Source of the DNA: Micromonospora_G sp040676775
Lineage (GTDB): Bacteria; Actinomycetota; Actinomycetes; Mycobacteriales; Micromonosporaceae
Length of the DNA: 64,000 nt
Assembly: GCF_040676775.1 (NCBI RefSeq)
Contig: NZ_JBFAPP010000008.1
Location: 248,001-312,000, forward strand
Direction of reading: 5' to 3'
Below the pieces are notes generated by a model. It was given only the letters and a program-made list of their open reading frames with translations, made no database searches and was not told the origin of the DNA. The translations under genes and the position numbers were made by a program. Shown here one piece after another: positions 57,782-64,000 of the stretch (position 1 is its first letter; every line of letters starts with the position of its first letter).

Positions 57782-59044
57782 TCAGTTACTGTCCGGGGTT
57801 GCCGGAGCGCCGTTTGCCTGCGCCCACTCGGCCATCTTGTCGGCCGCCATCGCCTGGTACATCGCCAGTGCCTTCTCCCGGTCGGAGACCACCACCGACT
57901 CCCCGTCGATGGTGTCGCTGCCGACGTTCGGACTGGTGAAGAAGCGCAGGTTCTCACCGCGCAGGTTGCGGAACTCGACCGCCATGTCCACGAGGGAGAA
58001 ACCCTCGTCGACGGTGACCGCGGCGGTGACCGACTTGAGGAAGCCGTTCAACTTCGCCGGGTTGGTCAGCGTGCCGGAGCTGGCCGCCTTGTCCAGCAGC
58101 GCCTTGAGGAACTCCTGCTGGTGGCGCATCCGGGCGAAGTCGCCGTCCGGGAACTGCTTGCGCTGCCGGATCCAGTCGAGCGCCTCGGTGCCATTCATGT
58201 GGTTGACGCCCTTGTTGAACTTGCGGAAGGGCTTGTGGATCGAGGTGACGGTCCGCTCGACGGTCAGGTCCACCCCGCCGAGTGCGTCGGTGACCTCCTT
58301 GAACCCGCCGAAGTCGATCGCCATGACGTGGTTGATCCGTACGTCGGTGACGCACTCGACGGTCCGTACGGCCAGCGGCAGACCGCCGAACGCGAACGCA
58401 CCGTTGATTTTCCCTCGCCCACCGCTACCGCACTCCGCCCCGGCCCCGTCCGGAATGGGGACGTATAGATCGCGGGGAATGGAGACGAGATAGGCCTCTT
58501 TGTGGTTGGCCGGGATGTGCATCACGATGATCGTGTCGGCCCGCCATTCGCTCGACTGGTCCACCGGCGCGTCGGGATCGCGGGAGTCGCTGCCCACCAG
58601 CAGGATGTTGAGCGCGCCGTTGACCGACTTCGGCCGGTCGCCGGTCAGCGCCGAGAACGGGTCGGTACGGGCCAGGTCGTTGTCCAGCCCGCGTACGTAG
58701 ATCCACGTTCCGCCGGCCGCGATCAGGGCGAGTACGAGCACCGCCGCACCGGCGACCATGGCGATCCGACCCCAGCGCGGACGCGGGCCGGGGCGTACCG
58801 GTCCACCGGGCGGCACCGGTCCACCGGGTCCACCTGGCCCACTCGGGCCGCCGGGTCCGGACGGTCCACCGGGCCCACCGGCCGAGGGGCGGTACTCCGG
58901 GTTCTGTGGGCGTTGGGCTCTGCCGTAGGTGCGCCCGGTTCGTCCCGGGTCGGAACCGGAGGCCGAGGCGCGCCCGGCGTTACCACCGCCGGAACGTAGA
59001 TGGGCGGTGGCGGGCAGGGGGCCGACGGACGCGCTGGCTGACAT
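57782..59044 (-). CDS. LytR-CpsA-Psr (LCP) family protein, copy 3
   Basis: The 420-residue protein has a long Gly/Pro-rich cytoplasmic region (GGPGGPSGPGGPSGPG...), one helix (VAGAAVLVLALIAAGGTWIY) and an LCP domain with ILLVGSDSRD, RADTIIVMHI, YLVSIPRDLYVPIP, KINGAFAFGG, AIDFGGFKEVTDALGGV and LDWIRQRK. ATG 59044 lies seven bases after the minus-strand TACCCT, a leaderless arrangement; the track frame further upstream overlaps the SDR gene. It is first of the LCP row. Confidence 0.94.
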   Translation of the reverse strand: MSASASVGPLPATAHLRSGGGNAGRASASGSDPGRTGRTYGRAQRPQNPEYRPSAGGPGGPSGPGGPSGPGGPGGPVPPGGPVRPGPRPRWGRIAMVAGAAVLVLALIAAGGTWIYVRGLDNDLARTDPFSALTGDRPKSVNGALNILLVGSDSRDPDAPVDQSSEWRADTIIVMHIPANHKEAYLVSIPRDLYVPIPDGAGAECGSGGRGKINGAFAFGGLPLAVRTVECVTDVRINHVMAIDFGGFKEVTDALGGVDLTVERTVTSIHKPFRKFNKGVNHMNGTEALDWIRQRKQFPDGDFARMRHQQEFLKALLDKAASSGTLTNPAKLNGFLKSVTAAVTVDEGFSLVDMAVEFRNLRGENLRFFTSPNVGSDTIDGESVVVSDREKALAMYQAMAADKMAEWAQANGAPATPDSN

Positions 59045-59121
59045 GTGCATCAGGGTACGGAGCGAAGCCAAGGGGCGCTGAGCAGCAACCGCCGGGCCGG
59101 TACGATTTCGCCCGCTCCGGA

Positions 59122-60099
59122 TCAGCCCAACCGGTGGCTGAAGTGCTCGATCGTACGGCGGAGCCCCTCGGAGGGTGAGACGGTCGGCGCGTAGCCGAGC
59201 CGCTCGCGCGCCAGCGTCAGGTCCGGCCGGCGCATCTCCGGATCGTCCGCGGTTCGGTTGACGTACGTCACCGAGGAACCGCTTCCGGTCAGGCCCACGA
59301 TCAACTCGGCCAGCTCGGTCATGGTGACCTCGTGTTCGGTGCCGCAGTTGATCGGACCGGTCTCGGTCGAGTCGAGCAGCAGCAGGATGCCGCGGACCAG
59401 GTCGTCCACGTAGCAGATCGATCGGGTCTGGGTGCCGGTGCCGTGCACCGTGATCGGCTCGCCGCGCAGCGCCTGGGTGATGAAGGTCGGGATGGCCCGC
59501 CCGTCGTCCGGCCGCATCCGGGGCCCGTACGTGTTGAAGATCCGGACGATGCCCGCGTCGAGCCCGTGGAACCGGTGGTAGGCCATGGTGGCCGCCTCGG
59601 AGAACCGCTTGGCCTCGTCGTAGACGCTGCGGATGCCCACCGGGTTCACGTTGCCCCAGTAGGTCTCCTGCTGCGGATGCTCCTTGGGGTCGCCGTACGC
59701 CTCGGAGGTGGAGGCCATGACGAACCGGGCGCGGTCGGCGACCGCCCGGTCGAGCAGGTGCAGCGTGGCGATGGAACCGACCCGCAGGATCTCGATCGGC
59801 AGCGAGGCGAAGTCGGTCGGGCTCGCCGGGGACGCCAGGTGCAGGATGGCGTCGAACCGCTCGGCGATCGCCGGCTCGTGCTGGGGCAGACCCTCGGAGA
59901 CGTCGGCCTCGACCAGGGTGAAGCGCGGGTGCTCGATCAGGTGGGCGACGTTCTCCTTCGACCCGGTGACGAAGTTGTCCACCGCGACAACCGTGCAACC
60001 ACGGGCGATCAGCGCGTCGACCAGGTGAGACGGGACGAATCCAGCGCCTCCGGTGACGAGGATGCGGTGACCTTGTCCGAATCGCTGGGCTACCACCAT
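59122..60099 (-). CDS. NAD-dependent sugar-nucleotide epimerase/decarboxylase (UXS-like SDR)
   Basis: The 325-residue extended SDR has the NAD motif ILVTGGAGFVPSHLVDALI (TGGAGF), the catalytic YDEAKRFSEA with preceding serine (STSEAYGDP), and CYVDDLVRGILLLLDS. The pattern resembles UDP-glucuronate decarboxylases and dTDP-glucose dehydratases. It probably supplies a sugar nucleotide for the envelope polymers assembled by the adjacent LCP proteins. ATG 60099 follows the minus-strand TAGGCT by six bases, a leaderless arrangement. Confidence 0.9.
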   Translation of the reverse strand: MVVAQRFGQGHRILVTGGAGFVPSHLVDALIARGCTVVAVDNFVTGSKENVAHLIEHPRFTLVEADVSEGLPQHEPAIAERFDAILHLASPASPTDFASLPIEILRVGSIATLHLLDRAVADRARFVMASTSEAYGDPKEHPQQETYWGNVNPVGIRSVYDEAKRFSEAATMAYHRFHGLDAGIVRIFNTYGPRMRPDDGRAIPTFITQALRGEPITVHGTGTQTRSICYVDDLVRGILLLLDSTETGPINCGTEHEVTMTELAELIVGLTGSGSSVTYVNRTADDPEMRRPDLTLARERLGYAPTVSPSEGLRRTIEHFSHRLG

Positions 60100-60105
60100 G
60101 CCGCC

Positions 60106-60111
60106 AGCCTA
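60106..60111 (-). promoter_or_regulatory. -10 element of the SDR gene
   Basis: Minus-strand TAGGCT, six bases before the ATG. Confidence 0.55.
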
Positions 60112-60218
60112 CCCAGATCGGCGATCTCCTGCCGGTCATGGGTGTGGCGGCGATGCTCGTTTGCGACCGCCGTACCGTTGTGTTGTTGATTGGTCGCTCA
60201 GGGTCGTGCTAAACGGTT

Positions 60219-60252
60219 CGGTGCCGGGCAACCCGAGGGTCACCCGGCACCG
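60219..60252 (-). terminator. Terminator after the symporter gene
   Basis: CGGTGCCGGG (60219-60228) and CCCGGCACCG (60243-60252) form a perfect 10-bp stem just after the symporter stop; the minus strand continues with AACCGTTTAG. Confidence 0.6.
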
Positions 60253-60270
60253 GACGTGGTGCCGAACAGG

Positions 60271-61944
60271 TCAGTGCGCGCCGTGTCCGGTCAGTGCCCG
60301 GACCTCGAGCTCGGCGTACTTCTCCTCGTCGGTCTCCTTGGAGACGATCGTCCCGATCCAGCCGGCCAGGAAGCCGAGCGGGATCGAGATGATGCCCGGG
60401 TTGGACAGCGGGAACCACTGCCAGTCGTGGTCCGGGAACATCGAGGTCGCTGCCCCGGAGACCACCGGCGAGAAGAACACCAGCACCACGGCGCTGAGCA
60501 GACCGCCGTAGATCGCCCAGACCGCACCGGAGGTGTTGAACCGCTTCCAGAACAGGCTGTACAGGATGGCCGGCAGGTTTCCGGACGCGGCGACCGCGAA
60601 CGCCAGCGCCACCAGGAAGGCGACGTTGAGGTTCTGCGCGAAGATGGACAGTGCGATCGAGATCGCGCCGATCACGAACGCCGAGATCCGGGCGACCCGT
60701 ACCTCCTGCCGCTCCGACGCCTCGCCCCGCTTGATCACGTTGGCGTAGAAGTCGTGCGCCAGGCTCGACGACGATGCCAGCGTGAGGCCGGCGACCACGG
60801 CGAGGATGGTGGCGAAGGCGACCGCGGCGATGATCGCGAGCAGGGTGGCCCCGCCGAGATCACTGCCGAAGAAGTCGGCGCCGAGTGCCTGCGCGAGCTG
60901 CGGCGCGGCGGTGTTGCCGGCCTTGTCCTGCGCGGTGATCGCCTCCCCGCCCACCAGGGCCGCCGCGCCGAAGCCCAGGGCCAGGGTGAACAGGTAGAAG
61001 GTGCCGATGATGCCGATCGCCCAGAGCACGCTCTTGCGGGCCGCCTTGGCGGTCGGCACGGTGTAGAACCGGATCAGGATGTGCGGCAGACCGGCGGTGC
61101 CGAGCACCAGGGCGATGCCGAGCGAGAGCAGGTCGACCTTGTTGTAGAAGGTCTGGGTGGCGTTGCCGGCCACCTCCACGCCGTACCGCAGTCCGGGTTC
61201 GAGGAACGCGTCTCCCTTGCCGGAGGTGGCGGCCGCGTCGCCGAGCAGGGCGGACAGGTTGAACTTGTAGTGCGCCAGCACCAGCAGGGTCATCACCAAG
61301 GCGCCGGTCATCAGCAGGAACGCCTTGACGATCTGCACGTACGTGGTGCCCTTCATGCCACCCACGGTCACGTAGATGATCATCAGGGCGCCGACCATGA
61401 TGATGGTCGCGATCTTCGCAGCGTCGGCGTCCATGCCCATGAACGTCGTACCCGGCCGGATGCCCAGCAGCAGCGCGACCAGCGCACCCGCGCCGACCAT
61501 CTGGGCCAGCAGGTAGAAGATCGACACGGTGATGGTGGAGACCGCGGCGGCGGTACGGACCGGCCGTTGCCGCATCCGGAACGCCAGCACGTCCGCCATC
61601 GTGTACCGGCCGGAGTTACGCAGCAGCTCCGCCACCAGCAGCAACGCGACCAGCCACGCGACCAGGAAGCCGATCGAGTAGAGGAAGCCGTCGTAGCCGT
61701 ACAGCGCGATGATGCCGGCGATGCCCAGGAACGACGCCGCCGACATGTAGTCGCCGCCGATCGCCATGCCGTTCTGGAAACCGGAGAACGAGCGGCCACC
61801 GGCGTAGAAGTCGGTGGCGGTCTTGGTCTGCCGGCTGGCCCAGATGGTGATGCCGAGGGTGGCCGCGACGAAGACCAGGAAGAGCGTGATGGTGAGCGTA
61901 CGGGCGGTGTTGTCCCCGGCCGCAGCAGCGAACACAGTGGGCAT
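60271..61944 (-). CDS. Sodium:solute symporter, acetate permease (ActP) type
   Basis: The 557-residue protein has about 13 membrane helices and the family motif ATDFYAGGRSFSGFQNGMAIGGDYMSAASFLGIAGIIALYGYDGFLYSIGFLVAW. That stretch is characteristic of cation/acetate symporters of the SSS family. GTAGLPHILIRFYTVP and the two ending helices also fit. The ATG 61944 overlaps the stop of the DUF485 gene (TGATG), as in the yjcH-actP pairs of other bacteria. It would import acetate or another short carboxylate. Confidence 0.93.
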   Translation of the reverse strand: MPTVFAAAAGDNTARTLTITLFLVFVAATLGITIWASRQTKTATDFYAGGRSFSGFQNGMAIGGDYMSAASFLGIAGIIALYGYDGFLYSIGFLVAWLVALLLVAELLRNSGRYTMADVLAFRMRQRPVRTAAAVSTITVSIFYLLAQMVGAGALVALLLGIRPGTTFMGMDADAAKIATIIMVGALMIIYVTVGGMKGTTYVQIVKAFLLMTGALVMTLLVLAHYKFNLSALLGDAAATSGKGDAFLEPGLRYGVEVAGNATQTFYNKVDLLSLGIALVLGTAGLPHILIRFYTVPTAKAARKSVLWAIGIIGTFYLFTLALGFGAAALVGGEAITAQDKAGNTAAPQLAQALGADFFGSDLGGATLLAIIAAVAFATILAVVAGLTLASSSSLAHDFYANVIKRGEASERQEVRVARISAFVIGAISIALSIFAQNLNVAFLVALAFAVAASGNLPAILYSLFWKRFNTSGAVWAIYGGLLSAVVLVFFSPVVSGAATSMFPDHDWQWFPLSNPGIISIPLGFLAGWIGTIVSKETDEEKYAELEVRALTGHGAH

Positions 61945-62291
61945 CAGGACTCGGCCCCCTTGTCGAGATCTTCCCGGATCTTGTCCGCGACCGGGTCCAG
62001 CTTGCGATCGGCGTAGCGCGAGTAGAGCCACGCGATCACGAACGTGGAGACGAACTGGAGCAGCCCGAAGACGAGCGCCACGTTGATGTTGCTGCCGAAC
62101 AACTTGGTGCTCATGAAGCCGCGTGCGTACGCGGAGAGGATCACGTAGAGCGCGTACCAGAGGAAGAACGCCACCGTCATCGGGAAGACGAAGCCGCGCA
62201 GCGCCTTGCGGAGCCCGCTGAATTCGTCCGACTGTTGTACGGCGATGTACCGATCCGGCGCGTTCGCCGGCGCGGGAGCATCCGTGGACAT
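61944..62291 (-). CDS. DUF485 membrane protein (YjcH-like)
   Basis: The 115-residue protein has two membrane helices (FVFPMTVAFFLWYALYVILSAY and LVFGLLQFVSTFVIAWLYSRYA) and a DUF485 core. It is translationally coupled to the symporter gene. ATG 62291 is preferred; a GTG at 62303 adds four codons. Confidence 0.92.
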   Translation of the reverse strand: MSTDAPAPANAPDRYIAVQQSDEFSGLRKALRGFVFPMTVAFFLWYALYVILSAYARGFMSTKLFGSNINVALVFGLLQFVSTFVIAWLYSRYADRKLDPVADKIREDLDKGAES

Positions 62292-62473
62292 GGGAGTCAC
62301 CACCTTCGCAGGTGTGGGGGATTTTCGCGCACCGTAAGGACCCGGCCGACCGGCCGGAAAGCGGTGCGGGGGCCCCTGCGGGCGGCTGCGCCGAACGGGC
62401 TACTGGCTGCGCCGAGTGACCCCGGTCACGTCGCTCAACGGCGGGCCGCCAGCCGTCCGCGTCGCCCGTGCCG

Positions 62474-62542
62474 TCAGTCGGCCAGGCCCCGTGCCGTCAG
62501 TCGGCCAGGCCCCGTGCCGTCAGTCGGCCAGGCCCCGGTAGC
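62474..62542. repeat. 23-bp tandem repeat containing the flavin reductase stop
   Basis: Three exact copies share CGTGCCGTCAGTCGGCCAGG. The copies carry a TCA (stop on the minus strand) at 62474, 62497 and 62520; the last is the true stop of the flavin reductase gene. Confidence 0.85.
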
Positions 62543-63065
62543 GACCCCGGTGGTAGACCATCGGCACGCTCTCGCCGACCACCTCGACCACCTCGATGGT
62601 GGCCTCCACCAGCAGCGACCAGCCGAACTCGCGGAAGCCGTCCAGGCGGCAACCCATGAACGCCCCGGCGTCCGCCGGCACCGGGCCGTACCCGGTGGAG
62701 GTCCACTCGCCGGTGGCGAAGAGCCCACCCGGTGCGGGGAAGAGGCCGGCGAACCGGTCGGCGAGCTGCCGGTGCGCCGGGCCGAGGGTGGCGACCGCGA
62801 ACCGGCCGGTCGCCGACGCCGAGGTCCAGAAGTCCGACTCCTCGTCCACCAGGCCGAGCAACCGGCCCGGCTCACCGTCGGCGACCAGGGTCGAGGAGAC
62901 GGTCAGGCCGGCCTGCGGGACCCGGTCACCGCCGGCCGTCCAGAGGGTCACCGCCGCGGCCAGCCGGCCGCGCATCCGGCGTACGGGCGAACGCTCGGCG
63001 TCGGGTGTGGCGAACGGGTCGGTGTCGTGGATCCGGGCACCCGGTTCTTGATTCACGTGAAACAC
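62520..63065 (-). CDS. Flavin reductase-like FMN-binding protein
   Basis: The 181-residue protein has the flavin reductase-like pattern: RMRGRLAAAVTLWTAGG, GLTVSSTLVADGEPGRLLGLVDEESDFWTSASATGRFAVATLG and AGAFMGCRLDGFREFGWSLLVEATIEVVEV. It probably binds FMN and serves a flavin-dependent partner. The start GTG 63065 lies inside the parS-like site and lacks a clear ribosome binding site; a GTG at 63056 is an alternative. The 3' end is duplicated (see repeat). Confidence 0.88.
   Translation of the reverse strand: MFHVNQEPGARIHDTDPFATPDAERSPVRRMRGRLAAAVTLWTAGGDRVPQAGLTVSSTLVADGEPGRLLGLVDEESDFWTSASATGRFAVATLGPAHRQLADRFAGLFPAPGGLFATGEWTSTGYGPVPADAGAFMGCRLDGFREFGWSLLVEATIEVVEVVGESVPMVYHRGRYRGLAD
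63049..63064. promoter_or_regulatory. Near-consensus parS chromosome-partition site
   Basis: TGATTCACGTGAAACA matches the ParB-binding consensus TGTTTCACGTGAAACA at 15 of 16 bases. It spans the start codons of the flavin reductase gene. parS sites cluster near replication origins, which fits the dnaB position in this window. Confidence 0.75.
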
Positions 63066-63108
63066 CCCGCAGTGGTCCCCTGTCCGCTCACCGGCACATT
63101 GTCCCCGG

Positions 63109-64000
63109 TCACCGACGCGGGGTGATCGCGACCAGCAGTTCCGGCATCCGCCGGTCGAGCACGTCGCCGGCGAGGTGGATGCCGAGGGCGAGCGCGCCGA
63201 GGCCGTAGCCCAGCCCGACCGGCAGCGCCAGCCAGAGCCACACCTCGCCGAGCAGGGCGGTGGCCAGCACCATCGGCAGCGCGAGCACCGAACCGATCAA
63301 CATCGCCAGCAGCACCTGGGCGCTCTTCGCCACCCCGGCGCCGCTGTTCATGGCGAACGGGTTGGTGCTGTCCGGCACCGCGTACGGGCTGAGGATCGAG
63401 ACGTACAGGGTGACCGCCAGGCCGCTGCCGTACGCCGCGAAGAGCGACCCGGCCAGGACACCGACCCACTCCGGTTCCCGCAGGAAGAACGCCAGGATGG
63501 TGGCGATCACCAACAGCATCGGACCGACGTAGAGCGAGAACGCGACCACCCGTGCCCGCAGCTCCAGCCGGCCCGGCACACCCGCGATCACGTTCGCCGC
63601 GTACGCGCTGCCGTCCCAGCCGAACTGGTTCGCCGGGGTGACCGCCGCGACCACGCCGACGAAGAGCATCGACAGGCTGACCAGCACCGGGGACGCGTTC
63701 AACTCGCTCGGGCCGGCGAGCAAACCGTGGCTGCCCACGTTCACCGACACCGGCACGAAGATGCCGACCACCGCGAACGTGATCAGGCTGGCCCGTCGCC
63801 GGGTGTCCCGCCACCAGTACCGGGCTTCCCGGGCCACCAGCGCGCCGTACCGGTCGTGCGGCAGCCAGCCGAGCACCCTCGGGAAGAGTTGCGCGCTCGA
63901 TCCGCCGCCGGCCGCCGGCTGGGACTGCGCCGCCCGGTCGCCGTTGGCCGTACCGAGCATCGCCGCCTCCAGCGAGGCCGACCACCAGCGCAGCAGCGCG
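63109..64000 (-). CDS. ABC-2-type membrane permease, 5' end cut by window edge
   Basis: The frame is open from the right edge (upstream codons read RWWSASLEAAMLGTANGD), so the N-terminus is missing. Within the window there are five or six membrane helices in about 290 residues, with ALVAREARYWWRDTRRRASLITFAVVGIFVPVSV and WDGSAYAANVIAGVPGRLELRARVVAFSLYVGPM. This pattern of a basic juxtamembrane stretch and helices fits ABC-2 exporter permeases. The partner ATPase would lie outside the window. The last residues read LVAITPRR. Confidence 0.75.
   Translation of the reverse strand, partial: ALLRWWSASLEAAMLGTANGDRAAQSQPAAGGGSSAQLFPRVLGWLPHDRYGALVAREARYWWRDTRRRASLITFAVVGIFVPVSVNVGSHGLLAGPSELNASPVLVSLSMLFVGVVAAVTPANQFGWDGSAYAANVIAGVPGRLELRARVVAFSLYVGPMLLVIATILAFFLREPEWVGVLAGSLFAAYGSGLAVTLYVSILSPYAVPDSTNPFAMNSGAGVAKSAQVLLAMLIGSVLALPMVLATALLGEVWLWLALPVGLGYGLGALALGIHLAGDVLDRRMPELLVAITPRR

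Overview
The window is high-GC DNA with long, tightly packed genes, GTG/TTG starts and a strong G/C preference at third codon positions. The gene set (LytR-CpsA-Psr proteins, a bacterial proteasome activator, DUF4192 and DUF5926 proteins, an LppU-like protein, WPC-motif small proteins) points to an actinomycete. The protein flavour is most like Micromonosporaceae, which is an inference made without a database search. A divergent dnaB start and a near-consensus parS site (63049-63064) suggest that the window lies on the origin-proximal part of the chromosome.

Layout. 1-1083: 3'-truncated disordered protein, divergent from dnaB (1428-2840). 2989-8832: minus-strand series with zinc-ribbon protein, phosphoribosyltransferase, a CrcB pair, a membrane glycosyltransferase-like protein and a GGDEF-EAL protein. 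9531-12346: molybdenum cofactor genes moaC, mog, moeA and moaE. 12372-18750: PimE-like membrane mannosyltransferase, DoxX, GNAT, AAA ATPase with paired palindromes, LppU-like protein and prepilin peptidase. 18810-22046: an EndoQ-type endonuclease fused to a UvrD-type helicase, the most unusual protein here. 22152-26382: LtrA, moaD, moaA, fructosamine kinase and an unknown. 26574-29103: an accessory-looking islet with an XRE regulator plus PPC protein, divergent from four overlapping small genes. 29283-34933: DUF4192, mobA, a 17-codon ORF, DUF6457, YbjN-like and beta-propeller genes. 35141-39825: unknown, Lrp regulator, dimethylargininase, ABC binding protein, hydrolase and the proteasome activator bpa. 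40054-47731: two HAD phosphatases, serS, OsmC, zincin, AIM24, pheA, a lipoprotein and an ACT protein. 48185-54004: PAS-like, NERD, arginine deiminase, DUF5926 and an operon of histidine kinase plus anti-sigma-like ATPase. 54055-60099: GDPD, rhodanese, three LytR-CpsA-Psr proteins and a sugar-nucleotide SDR. 60271-64000: acetate-type symporter with DUF485 partner, flavin reductase and a truncated permease.

How genes work together. Molybdenum cofactor synthesis is spread over three clusters (moaC-mog-moeA-moaE, moaA-moaD and mobA) that share apparent leaderless promoters. The three LCP proteins and the sugar-nucleotide enzyme suggest cell-envelope glycopolymer assembly. About 18 genes begin 6-8 nt after a TANNNT hexamer, most often TAGGCT, and lack a Shine-Dalgarno sequence, so leaderless transcription appears to be common.

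No rRNA, tRNA, CRISPR array, insertion sequence or prophage was seen. Convergent gene ends carry strong hairpins. Several stop codons are followed by, or lie inside, 22-35 bp tandem repeats.
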